Below the pieces are notes generated by a model that made no database searches, was not told where the DNA came from, and saw only the letters and a list, made by a program, of their open reading frames with translations. Shown piece after piece: positions 35,670 to 45,721 of a stretch of 64,000 nucleotides of DNA. Position numbers and translations under genes: made by a program. Within the stretch, counting starts at the first letter, position 1. Each line of letters begins with the position of its first letter. Source of the DNA: Bradyrhizobium sp. sBnM-33 (lineage in GTDB: Bacteria > Pseudomonadota > Alphaproteobacteria > Rhizobiales > Xanthobacteraceae); contig NZ_CP136624.1 of assembly GCF_032917945.1 (NCBI RefSeq), forward strand, positions 2,356,001-2,420,000, given 5' to 3'.

Positions 35670-36938
35670 ATGGTCATCCTCCCCGAAAAAGGGGGCGGCA
35701 AGCGTTACTGCCTGCCAGTGAAAAGGGCTGGCTTAATGCGCTGTAATGCAATTTATGATTGCTCATCCTATACCGCCGAAGGTGGCGGTCAAGCACACCT
35801 TTGCAGGTTTTTCCTAGCTCTTGGCACATCGTATTCGGTCTCCTACCTGGAGCACGTGCACTGCTGAACGTCGTATGATCAACGACGGGAGCGGCGGGTT
35901 TCGAGCGAAGCCAACTCTTTGACGGCGCAAGCTGGTATCATGAAACCCGGCTTCGATGGCTGCGGTTCGCTTCAGGTCGCAATCGGCGCACCGCGTACTT
36001 GATCGCTATTGCTTTTCGCGTGCCGCTTAGGAGAGCCCGCTTGCCATAGACCTCAGCGGTGATCTTTTCGAGAATCGCATGGAGCGGGTAGGCCTTAATG
36101 AGCGCGTTCGCGCGCCGCGTCTCACCAAGTGCGGTGACGAACGTTTCCTCGTAACCGTCGGTTGGGCGCTGCCCGAATCGCAGGCAAATCTGCGTCACCG
36201 CATATTCGTCCCAACACGCCTTGATGATCTCCCGCCGGTAATGCGCATGTGCGTCGGATGCTTGCTCTGCAGGAGCACGCCCGGAAGGCCGCATTGAAGC
36301 GTTCTGTCACTTCGATATGGCGCGTTCATGAGCCAGGTGTGGAGTGCTTGCTCGTAGAACTCGTTCTCGTCTTAGCGGAAGCAGGACGCCGGCATTAAAG
36401 AGCATGTGGCTCTTAACTGTGTCGTCGCCGATGACGCCGGGGTCATGGCGACGCCCATACGATGCCTTCCAACGGGGTGAGCTTGTGCTTGGTCTCATAG
36501 CCGCGAGTCGAGCTCAAGGAGCGCCTGCGCTAGTCGGAGGCGATGGTGATGCCGCAAGCGCGGCCAAGTCATTATAGCGGCTGAGAGTGTGTACATACGT
36601 CGCTACCAGGTTGCCAAATGCGCGCGCATGTTCCTCGGTATCGAACCCCGCGAAGGCTGATCGAAATGGTCTCGGGCGCGGTCGGCGGCGGCATTTCAGC
36701 CGCCGCGCCAGGCTGGGTTGATACAACCTTTGACCCTCCATCAAGAAAGATAAGACCACAACCTGATTCTAGGTTCAAATGGGTAACTTTTGATGCAAAA
36801 CCGAGGATTTGGCGCGGACGGTTAAAGCGCTAATCGCGGTCATTCGTCTATATTGGCTGCCGATGGCAGACGATTCTGATTTTCAGAATGAAGATCAGGT
36901 CATAGCCTGATGAAAAGTCGAACGAAATCGGTTGGAAT
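35670..36938. other. region of degraded coding sequence
   Basis: Apart from the ORF at 35938-36294, only short frames occur, for example minus 36307-36498 and 36572-36778 (GLIFLDGGSKVVS). Several stretches look like former coding sequence, but I cannot name them. 35670-35937 is the upstream region of the hydrolase-luxR pair. Confidence 0.35.
35938..36294 (-). CDS. hypothetical ORF, possible gene remnant
   Basis: Up to 118 residues. The part from RREIIKACWDEYAVTQICLR through TFVTALGETRRANALIKAYP to KITAEVYGKRALLSGTRKAI reads like a helical protein; start and family are unknown. Surroundings are degraded, so this may be the surviving end of a longer gene. Confidence 0.3.
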   Translation of the reverse strand: MRPSGRAPAEQASDAHAHYRREIIKACWDEYAVTQICLRFGQRPTDGYEETFVTALGETRRANALIKAYPLHAILEKITAEVYGKRALLSGTRKAIAIKYAVRRLRPEANRSHRSRVS

Positions 36939-37486
36939 ATGAAAAACGACATCAAGACTCTCGCGCGCCAGCGGTTGGATGAACGACTAGACGGGCTCAA
37001 ACCAGCCGAGCGGTTCCGCACGCCTCCAAAAGGTTGGATCCGGGCCATACGCGACGTCTTGGGCATGACCAACGGCTTCCTTAATGTCTCCAATTGGTGC
37101 GGCAGCGGAATGCCTGGCACCCGCGGCACATTCGCAGTACGGACGCCGCCGTTGGCGAGATAGATCGAGATCGGCGTCTTCGAGGTGCGGGACACACCGA
37201 CCAGGACAATATCCGCATCCTCCAGGCCCGGCGTGCAATTCGCCGGCCGGCTCAAAATCCGCCCCCAAAGCGTCGAGGCGCTCGACTGCACGCTCGTCTA
37301 TGCCCTTGTACCCGAACAGCTCCCTTGAGCATGCCGTGCGCGCGCGCAAAATCGCCATGTGGGACCTCGGCCGTGTCGCTCACACCATGAAGCTGGAAGC
37401 GGACCAGCGATGCCAATCTTGAAGCGCGCATCGAGGCGTATATCCGCGACCAGTTCAAGGCGCGCGGCCTATTGAACGAGCCATGA
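36939..37486 (+). pseudogene. mobile mystery protein A, interrupted by a foreign segment
   Basis: The start [20 protein letters not shown] followed by [19 protein letters not shown] matches mobile mystery protein A, an antitoxin-like HTH protein. At about 37067 homology stops and an inverted piece of another gene begins; the native text resumes near 37270 ([53 protein letters not shown]) with frameshifts. The HTH is lost. The stop overlaps the start of the Fic gene (ATGA). Confidence 0.8.
37064..37240 (-). pseudogene. fragment of a PEP synthase/PPDK regulatory protein gene
   Basis: The minus strand reads [20 protein letters not shown] then [20 protein letters not shown] and [11 protein letters not shown], the P-loop-less kinase core of the DUF299 family that phosphorylates pyruvate phosphate dikinase or PEP synthase. 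Only about 58 codons exist and they sit inside the mobile mystery A gene in reverse. No IS ends flank them, so this is probably a repair-mediated capture. Confidence 0.75.
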
Positions 37487-38073
37487 GCGATCTCTTCGAA
37501 GAGCCCGACGATGCTACGCCCCTCGCGCCGGGAGAACGCGATGCGCTGTGGCAAACCTGGATCACGGATCGCGACGATCTCAATGAGGCGGAGCAGGAAA
37601 ACATCGTCAAGGGCGCGGCCTGGGCAGGCAAGCGGCGGGGCAAACCCGCCGATCTGCTGAATGAGGATTTCGCAAAGACGCTGCACAAGCAGATGTTCGG
37701 CTAGGTGTGGAAATGGGCGGGGTCATATCGTCAGACCGAGCGCAATATCGGGATCGAGGCATACCGCATCCCGGCGGAAACGCCAGCGAATGTTCGATGA
37801 CGTGCGTTATAGTCGAACATCAGACCTCCGCCGGATGAGATCGCTGTGCGGCGGCATCACCACGTCACGGCAATCCATCCTTGGTCGAACGGCAACGGCC
37901 GCCATGCGTGCCCGATGGCAGATCTGCTGATTCAGCGTATAGGCGGTCAAGGTCTTTACTTGGGGCGGCGGGACATTCTCGGATGTCGGCGACCTGCGCA
38001 CGCACTATGTCGCGGCGCCCAAGGCCGCCCACATCACGACATCAACGCGCTTCTGGAATTCGCGCGATCATGA
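37483..38073 (+). pseudogene. mobile mystery protein B (Fic-domain), decayed
   Basis: ATG 37483: MSDLFEEPDDATPLAPGERD, QTWITDRDDLNEAEQENIV, ADLLNEDFAKTLHKQMFG, then an in-frame TAG at 37702, after which VWKWAGSYRQTERNIGIEAY continues in the same frame. A frameshift follows near 37790, and the Fic motif appears as AIHPWSNGNGRH with ADLLIQRIGGQ after it. Fic proteins AMPylate targets. This pair with A is thought to be a mobile toxin-antitoxin-like module; both genes are dead here. Confidence 0.82.
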
Positions 38074-38196
38074 GAGGGGAAGCCGCCATCAGAGGTGAGA
38101 CGACGCCCGCCCGCCTCAAACAGATCGGCCGCAAAGCCCTTTCCGAAAGACCGACCATGTGGAGGTAGGCGTAGACAACATGATGTTGTCACTCAG
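38074..38196 (+). repeat. remnant sharing a tail with the ORF at 57917-58114
   Basis: ARLKQIGRKALSERPTMWR and a stop near 38168 match the ending DSLKRVGRKALSKAPTMWR of the degraded ORF at 58 kb. Only the last 25 codons or so remain. Confidence 0.5.
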
Positions 38197-38607
38197 GTGA
38201 AATTTCCTGAAGATCCTGGTGAGCTATCCGGACGAGTTCGCTGGCTGAGCTTTAAGCGTGACATGGCCATTTTGGCGACTCCGGCCTTGCCCGCGTTGAC
38301 CCAAAAGTTGACGCCTGATCGCATGGAAAAGCTTTGCATTCTGCCGACTGGCGCAGAGTTTCGTCGATGCGAAGCCCTAATTAGCGAAACTTCGGCCTTA
38401 GGGCCGGTATGGTTACTGCAAGAGATAGAGATAAGCCCAACCCTGAGAGCCGACCATCTTGTCGATAGAAGCGATGCGGCTCCTAGCAATCTCTCTCCAT
38501 ACGAACGACTGGACCATCTGGCGAATGCTGAGCGGATGGTGAGGATGCGCCCCAAGGAGCGAATCCGATCAAATGGGACACTTTCGGATGCCGTACTACT
38601 CTTTTGA
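38197..38607 (+). CDS. hypothetical protein
   Basis: 136 residues if begun at GTG 38197. VKFPEDPGELSGRVRWLSF, MAILATPALPALTQKLTPDR, MEKLCILPTGAEFRRCEALI and PVWLLQEIEISP. Composition is protein-like and the end overlaps the DUF6894 gene by 20 bases. No recognised family; Shine-Dalgarno not evident. Confidence 0.4.
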   Translation: MKFPEDPGELSGRVRWLSFKRDMAILATPALPALTQKLTPDRMEKLCILPTGAEFRRCEALISETSALGPVWLLQEIEISPTLRADHLVDRSDAAPSNLSPYERLDHLANAERMVRMRPKERIRSNGTLSDAVLLF

Positions 38608-38827
38608 TCTTGTGATTGGCGAGGAGTACAAAAATCAAGGCGGCCTCATTCTCGAAAACATCGAGATTGCCTCCGATCGAGCGGACCAGCTTGCGACCGA
38701 ACTGTCTATCGTACATCCGGACCTGAAGGCCAAAGGCTGTGCGGTCCGGGTCACCAGAGCCGGGAACGCTGAGGTCTATCGCACGCCACTCGATCCGATT
38801 CCGTCATGGATGAGACGTCAGCACTGA
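38588..38827 (+). CDS. DUF6894 family small protein
   Basis: 79 residues from ATG 38588: MPYYSFDLVIGEEYKNQGG, ENIEIASDRADQLATELSI and GCAVRVTRAGNAEVYRT. The start (M-P-x-Y-x-F-x-L) and the aspartate-rich helix are characteristic of DUF6894, frequent in Bradyrhizobium and of unknown function. A distant relative lies at 56688. Confidence 0.7.
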   Translation: MPYYSFDLVIGEEYKNQGGLILENIEIASDRADQLATELSIVHPDLKAKGCAVRVTRAGNAEVYRTPLDPIPSWMRRQH

Positions 38828-39755
38828 GCGTCGGCAGCGGCAAGCGACACTGGAAGCGCGCGGTTTGGCTTATGTGAGGGGCGATTCGCGGCGTCCACGC
38901 GGCGAGGCGCCGCGATGTTCCCAAACAGTCGATCTGTCGGGGTGATCTACGGGCAATAGCGTCGACAGAATGGAACGCGAGATGGACAAGTAGACATTCA
39001 CTGCTTACTTGGTCGCCTGAACATAAAAAGGGAGCTTTCGATGAGGCGACCGAGGCCTAGCTTTGTGCTCTAAGCCCGGCTCACGCGTTTTTTCGTTCAA
39101 AACCGTTCAATCCAGCATACCAATCGGCATCTTTCGCCGGATGCGGAAAAAGGGCTGCGCGAACATTACGCGCGGCCAAGTCAGGGAGGAAACGCCCCAA
39201 GGGCCATTGAAGGAGCATCGAGATGAATAGATCGATCACTCATCGATAGCTACAAGCTTGTAACAGCATCACCGTTGCGAGAACTTCAATCGTCTTCAAT
39301 CGCGCGCACGAGTTAACCGAATTCTGCGCCGCTTGGCGGCGATTTTCGCAGATGTTTCGCATCTTTTATGCAAAAATGATCAACTTGTCGCACGCTGTGA
39401 GCTACTGCCGACCTGATGTGGCAGCTCGTATCTCATCGGCCTGTAAATTGATTTCTAGTTGATAGATATGCAACGTGTCCTCAAAGGCTACGTAGCGCGT
39501 CTCGGACCGCTTTTGCCTAGCAAGCTTGGCTCCCCATCATCGCGGCACGAAACTCGTCGCGGCCAGTTCGCTCGCCACGAACAACAGCGCTTCACCTACG
39601 CTGCGAATTCAGGATTTCGAAATCAATGTAATCTAATTGGCAGGTCGTCATCGACCGAATGAAGTACTCTCCCGTTTAGCTCAATATAGAAAAACGCCCG
39701 TCGCACTCGCGATAACTAGCACTGCGCGAGAGCACAAAGTTACTGAAGGGGTAAA
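38828..39755. other. 928 bases without a gene, upstream of the chemoreceptor
   Basis: Frames are short and frequently stopped. The frame 39459-39662 has no motif. The stretch from 39240 onward is more A/T-rich (TTTTATGCAAAAATGATCAA) and should hold the chemoreceptor promoter; no flagellar-type or sigma-54 consensus was recognised. Confidence 0.4.
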
Positions 39756-41750
39756 ATGAGTAAAATTGCTACGAGGATTGGCGGGCAATCAAAGGGCCGC
39801 CGTGGCTTACGCATCGGATTGCGCGGCCAAATGGCACTACTCGGGATTTCTGGGGTCCTCGTCACGGGTGCAATCTATGCCGTCGCCCTGAGTTACGCGA
39901 GCCTGGTCCAGAGCGCTTCGAACGACAGCAACCAGTTCAAAGCCCATGTCGCATCATTGTCGCAAAGCTTCCTGGAGTCACGACAAGTCGCGAGCGACTT
40001 CCTGCGCAAGCCCAGTGAAGTGTCGATCAAGAAGTATGCGGACAATTATGAGCGGCAGCTCGCAGACTTGAGTCGAGTCGAAGCATTTGTGACGGCGTTG
40101 CCCGAGGATGACCCGCTGAAGCAGGCGACCTCCCTGCGGCCGGTGATCGGTCTCTATGCAACGCGCTTTCATAACCTCGTGGCAGCGCAACGCAACCTCG
40201 GCTTCAACGAAGAGGACGGATTTCAGGGCAAGCTGCGCAAGGCCGTGCACACCGTCGAGCAGCGGCTGGCAGAGCTGAACCAGCCACGCCTGACGATCTT
40301 GATGCTGATGATGCGCCGGCACGAGAAAGATTTCATCCTGCGCGGCGAAGACAAATATGGCGATCAACTGGTGGACCGGGAGGCGGAATTCGAAACCACG
40401 CTCGCTCAGTCCAGCGTACCGGCCGAGGTGAAATCCCAGATCCTCGAGCTGATCCGCGCATACAAGTCGAGTTTTGTGTCGTTCATGGTGACGCAGCAGG
40501 CGCTGAGCGACCAGGCGGACGATCTCGGACAGATCTACGACCGCATCCATCCGGCGCTCGTGAAGGCCATGGCTGCCGCCGACGCGCGCTCGCGGGCTGC
40601 GGAAAAACGAGCGGAAGGAATTCGGCGGAAACTGATCTGGGTGATCGGGCTTGTAACGATGTTCGTGGGCCTGCTCGCCTTACTGTTCGGCCAGCGCATC
40701 GCCAAAACAGTCGCTTCGATGACGGCAGCCATGCGCCAGCTCGGTGACGGTCGGTTCGATGTGGTTCTGCCGGGCCTCGGCCGAAAGGATGAGCTTGGCG
40801 AGATGGCCGAGGCAGTCGAAATGTTCAAGCTGAGGGCTCGCGAGAAGGCGCAGGCCGAACTCGACGCAAAGGCCGAACAGGATCGTACCGCTGCCGAGCA
40901 GCGTAAGGCCGATATCGCTCGGCTCGCCGGCGAGTTCGAAAACGCTGTGGGCAACGTGATTGACACCGTCTCGTCCGCCTCCACAAAACTTGAAGCCTCC
41001 GCACGTAGCCTTACCCGCTCGGCGGATCACAGCCGGCAACTCTCGGTCGAGGTCGCTTCCTCATCGGAGGAGGCGTCTGGCAACGTTCAACGTGTCGCAG
41101 CCGCGACGGGCGAAATGGCGGCAACCATCGCCGATGTCGGCCGGCAGGTCGAGGAAGTCGCCAATATGGCGCGCGAAGCGGTTCGCAAGGCCGAACTCAG
41201 CGATCAGCGCATGGTTAATTTGGCGGCTGCGGCGGAGCGGATCGGCAGCGTGGTCCAGCTGATCGCCACGATCGCGCGGCAAACCAATTTGCTCGCGCTG
41301 AATGCGACGATTGAAGCCGCGCGCGCCGGCGATTTCGGCAGAGGTTTTGCGGTTGTCGCCCAGGAAGTGAAATCTCTCGCGACGCAAACCGCGCACGCGA
41401 CCCTTGAGATCAGCGAGCACATGGGCGGCATCCAGGCCGCGACGACTGAGTCGGTCGGCGCGCTCACCGAAATCAGTGTCATCATCGGTCGCATCTCGAG
41501 GATCGCCATGGCCGTAGTCGATTCGATCGGGGAGCAGGAGGCGACGAGCATGAACATTGCGTTCAATTTGCAGGAAGCGGCGGCCAGGACCACCCAGGTG
41601 GCGGCGAGCGCCGGTGAAGTCACCAACCGCGCGAAGGAAACCGGAGGGGCTTCGATGCAGGTGCTGATGTCTGCCGAACTGCTGTCTGAGGAAAGCTCTC
41701 GGCTAAAGCACGAGCTGGACAACTTCCTGGGCAGGGTTCAAGCGGCTTAA
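39756..41750 (+). CDS. methyl-accepting chemotaxis protein with helical periplasmic sensor
   Basis: 664 residues. A short basic N-terminus, first membrane segment ([20 protein letters not shown]), about 250-residue periplasmic helical domain containing [17 protein letters not shown] and [19 protein letters not shown] (the RREKDF pattern of helical bimodular or related sensors), second membrane segment ([20 protein letters not shown]), HAMP, and the signalling domain with hairpin tip [26 protein letters not shown] precedes ATG 39756. No CheB/CheR pentapeptide is seen at the C-terminus. It is orphan: no che genes are in the window. Confidence 0.93.
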   Translation: MSKIATRIGGQSKGRRGLRIGLRGQMALLGISGVLVTGAIYAVALSYASLVQSASNDSNQFKAHVASLSQSFLESRQVASDFLRKPSEVSIKKYADNYERQLADLSRVEAFVTALPEDDPLKQATSLRPVIGLYATRFHNLVAAQRNLGFNEEDGFQGKLRKAVHTVEQRLAELNQPRLTILMLMMRRHEKDFILRGEDKYGDQLVDREAEFETTLAQSSVPAEVKSQILELIRAYKSSFVSFMVTQQALSDQADDLGQIYDRIHPALVKAMAAADARSRAAEKRAEGIRRKLIWVIGLVTMFVGLLALLFGQRIAKTVASMTAAMRQLGDGRFDVVLPGLGRKDELGEMAEAVEMFKLRAREKAQAELDAKAEQDRTAAEQRKADIARLAGEFENAVGNVIDTVSSASTKLEASARSLTRSADHSRQLSVEVASSSEEASGNVQRVAAATGEMAATIADVGRQVEEVANMAREAVRKAELSDQRMVNLAAAAERIGSVVQLIATIARQTNLLALNATIEAARAGDFGRGFAVVAQEVKSLATQTAHATLEISEHMGGIQAATTESVGALTEISVIIGRISRIAMAVVDSIGEQEATSMNIAFNLQEAAARTTQVAASAGEVTNRAKETGGASMQVLMSAELLSEESSRLKHELDNFLGRVQAA

Positions 41751-41910
41751 GTCTCAACGTCGCAAGCTCTCCACCCCTGAATTTGACCTTTCTTGCGAAG
41801 CCAAGTTGCCCCCAGCTGCCCCGGCGGATTGGCGCGCAAATGCCAAGCGTTCAATCAGACCCAGTCTGTTAGCGCTGCAAACGCGGTAATCGCCAAGTCT
41901 CTCAATCCTA

Positions 41911-43197
41911 GCAGTCCGCTGAAAAACCCCTCGCCACGGAGGGGGCTTGATGATTCACTTGATCATCCCGAATCGGCGGAGACGATCATGCGCGGCAGGT
42001 TTACGGATCAGGGCGGCCTGTTTTCGTACATCGCGCCGGATAAGCGGGTGCCAGCGAACCATCCGCTGCGGAAGGTCCGGGAACTTGTCCGGGATGTTTT
42101 GAGTGATTTGAACCGCAGCCTTGGGAGGCTCTACGCCAGCGAGGGACGTCCTTCGATCCCTCCGGAGCAATTGCTGAGCGCCTTGCTGCTACAGGTGTTC
42201 TACGGCATCCGCTCCGAACGCCAATTGATGGAGCAACTGGACTACAATCTTTTGTATCGCTGGTTCGTGGGACTGTCGCCGGACGATCCGGTCTGGGATC
42301 CGACCACCTTCACCAAGAACCGGGAGCGGCTGCAGAACGGCGATGTGTTCACGAAGTTCATGACCAGGCTTCTGAACCATCCGCAGGTCAAGCCGCTGCT
42401 GTCGGACGAGCACTTCTCGGTGGATGGAACGCTGATCGAGGCCTGGGCTTCACAGAAGAGTTTTCGCCCCAAAGACGGCAGCGGCGACGATGATGACGGC
42501 GCCAACTTCCACGGCCAGAAGCGCAAGAACGACACTCATGCGAGTACCAGCGACCCGGACAGCCGGCTTTATCGCAAGGCGGCCGGACGAGAGGCCAAGC
42601 TTTGCTATATGGGTCACGCCACCATGGAGAACCGGCATGGGCTGGCGGTGGCCGGCAGGGTCACACATGCCAATGGCACCGCCGAACGCCGGGCTTCGGA
42701 GACCATGCTGAAGGCGAGACGCAAAGCCGCAGGCCGCCGCATCACGGCCGGTGAGGACAAGGCGTACGATACCGCCGATCATGTCGCCAATCTTCGCGCC
42801 ATCGGCGTGACGCCGCATGTGACACAGAACCAGGCCATCACCAAAACCGGCAAGACCCGCAACAGCGCCATCGACGAACGAACCACGCGGCATCCGGGGT
42901 ACGGCATGTCGCAATCGCGCCGGGCGATGGTCGAGTGCATCTTCGGATGGGGCAAGCAGCACGGCACCATGCGCAAGACCAAACATCGCGGCATCGCTCG
43001 CGTCGCCGCCGACTTCCTGCTCAATCTGATCGCCTATAACCTGATCCGCATTCCAAAACTGCTTGCCGCTTAGCCACCCCGCGTCAGGGTGCACCCAACA
43101 CCAGGTTAGAAATTTACATCCAACTCCGCCGCGTCGCCCCAACAACGACCGGCGAGCATACAAAAACTCTCCATTTCAAGGTTTTTCAGCGGACTGC
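41911..43197 (+). mobile_element. IS5-family insertion sequence, copy 2
   Basis: 1,287 bp with perfect ends GCAGTCCGCTGAAAAACC and GGTTTTTCAGCGGACTGC and a TA duplication (41909-41910, 43198-43199). Nearly identical to copy 1 at 7880-9167 but inverted. Its right end carries the CTAG into which the next IS has inserted. Confidence 0.93.
41988..43073 (+). CDS. IS5-family transposase (copy 2)
   Basis: 361 residues, same as at 8004-9089 with scattered substitutions (for example THAST here versus THANT). The upstream in-frame extension to 41793 lies outside the element and is not part of the gene. Complete DDE protein, so potentially active. Confidence 0.92.
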   Translation: MRGRFTDQGGLFSYIAPDKRVPANHPLRKVRELVRDVLSDLNRSLGRLYASEGRPSIPPEQLLSALLLQVFYGIRSERQLMEQLDYNLLYRWFVGLSPDDPVWDPTTFTKNRERLQNGDVFTKFMTRLLNHPQVKPLLSDEHFSVDGTLIEAWASQKSFRPKDGSGDDDDGANFHGQKRKNDTHASTSDPDSRLYRKAAGREAKLCYMGHATMENRHGLAVAGRVTHANGTAERRASETMLKARRKAAGRRITAGEDKAYDTADHVANLRAIGVTPHVTQNQAITKTGKTRNSAIDERTTRHPGYGMSQSRRAMVECIFGWGKQHGTMRKTKHRGIARVAADFLLNLIAYNLIRIPKLLAA

Positions 43198-43200
43198 TAG

Positions 43201-44046
43201 GTGGTGTGGACTCTAAGGATTCCTTTTTAGGAGCAAATCAGATTCAAGGCTGCTTTTGGGGAGGCAGCCTTGGGTGTGATGGACCGGTTGGTTTTGAGCG
43301 ACGCGGCGTGGGAGCGGATGGCGCCGCTGATCATCGGCCGACCTGACCAGAAGGGTTCGACGGGCCGCGACAATCGGATGTTTGTGGAAGGTGTGCTGTG
43401 GATCGTGCGTACGGGCTCTCCCTGGCGTGATCTTCCGGAAGCGTTCGGGGAATGGAACAGTGTATTCCGTCGCTTCAGTAGATGGAGCGTCAAGGGTGTT
43501 TGGTGGCGCATCTTTGAGGCGATGTCCGATGATCCGGATTTCGAATATCTGATCGTCGACTCCACCATCGTCCGAGCCCACCAGCACGCTGCCGGGGCCA
43601 AAAAAGGGGGTCTGAAGATCAGGCGCTCGGCCGCTCGCGCGGTGGCCTGAGCACCAAGATACATCTGGCCGTTCGAGGCTTGGGATGTCCCGTGCGGTTC
43701 ATCCTTACCGCAGGTCAGAAGGGCGATGCACCGCAAGCCGCCGCATTGATCGAGGGATTGGCCGCCGAAGTCGTCATGGCCGATACGGCCTATGACGCCG
43801 ATCACTTGCGCCAGGCCATCGCTGCCAAAGGCGCGCTCGCCGTCATCCCTAACAATCCGTCACGCGCGCTCAAATATCCGCTCGACAAGCATCTCTATGC
43901 CCAGCGCCATCTCGTGGAATGCTGCTTCTCAAAACTCAAGCAATTCCGCCGCGTCGCAACCCGCTTCGAAAAGACTGCCCGAAACTACCGTGCCGTCGTC
44001 ACTCTCGCAGCCATCATCTTATGGATGCGGTAAGTGTCCACACCAC
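43201..44046 (+). mobile_element. IS5-family (IS427-type) element inserted at the end of the previous IS
   Basis: 846 bp with ends GTGGTGTGGACTCTAAGG and CTTAGTGTCCACACCAC-like (right end AGTGTCCACACCAC), flanked by CTAG at 43197-43200 and 44047-44050. The first CTAG overlaps the end of the IS5 copy, so this element jumped into the boundary of that one. Confidence 0.9.
43270..44033 (+). CDS. two-frame IS427-type transposase (programmed -1 frameshift)
   Basis: Frame one (43270-43650) has LSDAAWERMAPLIIGRPDQK, RTGSPWRDLPEAFGEWNSV and YLIVDSTIVRAHQHAAGAKK. At A6G5 (43600-43610) a -1 slip leads to GSEDQALGRSRGGLSTKIHL, MADTAYDADHLRQAI and VECCFSKLKQFRRVATRFEK in the second frame, ending at 44033. 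The A AAA AAG slippery run is standard for this IS group, so the split is programmed rather than decay. Confidence 0.9.
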
Positions 44047-44064
44047 CTAGAGCTTTCATGCGCG

Positions 44065-44330
44065 ATTTCTTTGTCTCCGCGGCAAGACGGCGGAGCGAGC
44101 CGTAATCACACTGAAAAAATGCATTCCTGCCTAATAGCAGCAGGAATAGTGCGTCGATTTCGAATAATAGTTTATGTGTTGACCGGTAGAACGGCGCAAC
44201 GCAGCGATTGCTGCTCTCCGAGGGTATTTCATGGGCAATCATGACCTAGTCTCCAGTAGCTTCCTAGCACTGACCGCGGCCGGCCTCGCGCTGCTCTGCT
44301 CGAGCCTGCTCGTATTTGCCTTCGCTTAGC
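44065..44330 (+). repeat. duplicated segment A (partner at 58655-58925)
   Basis: About 265 bases resembling 58655-58925: a hairpin (44075-44095, CTCCGC/GCGGAG arms), the block TGCATTCCTGCC...CAGCAGGAATAGTGC, TTTATGTGTTGACCG and then a 32-codon ORF. Identity is patchy but runs through the full length. Both copies directly follow IS5-type sequence. Confidence 0.6.
44231..44329 (+). CDS. 32-residue single-span membrane microprotein, copy A
   Basis: MGNHDLVSSSFLALTAAG then LALLCSSLLVFAFA: one hydrophobic helix. The copy at 58826-58924 has the same length and 25 or so identical residues (MRNHDLVSGSLLALTAAG...), with differences spread over codons and the frame kept, which argues for a real peptide. 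No clear Shine-Dalgarno (GAGGGTATTTC upstream is plausible). Function unknown. Confidence 0.5.
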   Translation: MGNHDLVSSSFLALTAAGLALLCSSLLVFAFA

Positions 44331-44875
44331 GGCTGCATCGGACGACGACGAGCGGATCGAGATCATCATATGGAATTGTGAATCCCGATGGTCTTGCTGC
44401 GGTGAGGAACGTTGAGCATCAGCATCCAGTAGGCGTCCTGCAGCATTGGCGGCTTCGCGATCGCTTACATGAAGGTAACTGCATTGCCGATCAGTCGCTG
44501 TAAGAGCGCCTTCGGCACATGCCGACAATCGATGGAATCCGTCGAGAAACTGCATCAGAACGCGGAATTCAAGCGTCGGTGCCGGGACATTGCATTAATC
44601 AATATCGACATATGGCTACTGTGCAGGGGCGAACGTAACCATTGCGCGAGCCGACTGTTTGTGGAGACCGACAAACTACATTGGCGCGGTTAAACCCATT
44701 CCAATTCGACGAAGTAGCAAATGATCTGGCTGCAGGACAATCTGATGGGCTCGGGAGCGAAGTAGTCCGATCGGAGCGCTAGTCCACTGCGTGGGTCAGC
44801 TAGTCCGGAATGGAAACGAAGCGGCTGAAACCATCAGCAAGTTGATGTAACTCCAGCTAAAACGGCAGGACTATC
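44330..44875. other. gap with a second duplicated fragment
   Basis: No gene is supported. Bases about 44553-44670 (GAACGCGGAATTCAAGCG, ATCAATATCGACAT, GAACGTAACC, GAGCCGACTGTT) resemble 56365-56480. The frame 44469-44693 passes through it but is not protein-like. Confidence 0.45.
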
Positions 44876-45721
44876 TTGTTCAAAGCCGCAACCAGACCCC
44901 CGTCCGGGGACGACCTCGATGGCAGATGTCTGCACGGATGCACCTTGCTGTTCGTGAGCGTCGCGACGGCGGTGCTTGCCGGCGTCACGGCTGCGGACGC
45001 GGCCGACTGTCCGCGTAAGGACGCGCTCGGGACCTCGCGCGTGCTCGCCGTTGATGCCAAGACTTATCCGCGGGTTGGACTGAAGAGCTTTCCCCAGACG
45101 CTCCCTTTGGCCGATCGCGAGGTTGTGCTGACGTTCGATGACGGGCCCCGGCCGCCGTACACGGAAAAAGTGCTGGCGGCGCTCGCGCAGGAGTGCGTCC
45201 GAGCCACGTTCTTTGTGGTCGGCAAGTCGTCGGCCCAATTTCCCGAGCTCGTGCGGCGCGCGGCCGCGCAAGGCCACACCATCGCGCACCACACATGGTC
45301 GCATTCGATGGCGTCGAAGATCAGCTTCGAGAAGGCGAAAGAGGACATCGACCGCGGGATTGCGGCCGACGAAATGGCGCTCCATGGCGTATCGACAATG
45401 GCGCCCTCGACGCCGTTCTTCCGCTTCCCCTATTTCGACTCGACGCCTAAGACGCTCAAGCTGCTCCAGTCTCGGGGCATCGTCGTGTTCGGAGCGGACC
45501 TCTGGGCCAGCGACTGGGAGGAGATGACCGCGGACCAGGAGCTGAAGCTCATCACCAGCCGGCTGGATGCCGAGGGCAAGGGCATCATTCTGTTTCACGA
45601 CGCCAAGGCACATACCGCCGCTATGATGCCCGCCTTCCTACGGTACCTGCACGACAACGACTATCACGTCGTTCACATCGTTCCGACGGCGATACCGCAA
45701 AGGAATGCCGATACGCATTGA
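44876..45721 (+). CDS. exported polysaccharide deacetylase (NodB-homology domain)
   Basis: 281 residues from TTG 44876 (GGCAGGA upstream). Signal peptide ends in TAVLAGVTAADA, followed by the NodB domain: VVLTFDDGPRPPYTEKVL (catalytic Asp and metal Asp), HTIAHHTWSHSM (the HxxxH metal pair), FFRFPYFDSTPKTL and IILFHDAKAH. It should N- or O-deacetylate an extracellular sugar polymer. It differs from nodB, which has no signal peptide. Isolated between mobile elements. Confidence 0.9.
   Translation: MFKAATRPPSGDDLDGRCLHGCTLLFVSVATAVLAGVTAADAADCPRKDALGTSRVLAVDAKTYPRVGLKSFPQTLPLADREVVLTFDDGPRPPYTEKVLAALAQECVRATFFVVGKSSAQFPELVRRAAAQGHTIAHHTWSHSMASKISFEKAKEDIDRGIAADEMALHGVSTMAPSTPFFRFPYFDSTPKTLKLLQSRGIVVFGADLWASDWEEMTADQELKLITSRLDAEGKGIILFHDAKAHTAAMMPAFLRYLHDNDYHVVHIVPTAIPQRNADTH

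Noticed and set aside
43597..43660. IS427 transposase as a pseudogene
   Set aside because: The frame change is at an A6G slippery run typical of programmed -1 frameshifting in this group.
44876..45721. nodB
   Set aside because: Has the NodB-homology domain but also a signal peptide and no nod neighbours; better called a polysaccharide deacetylase.
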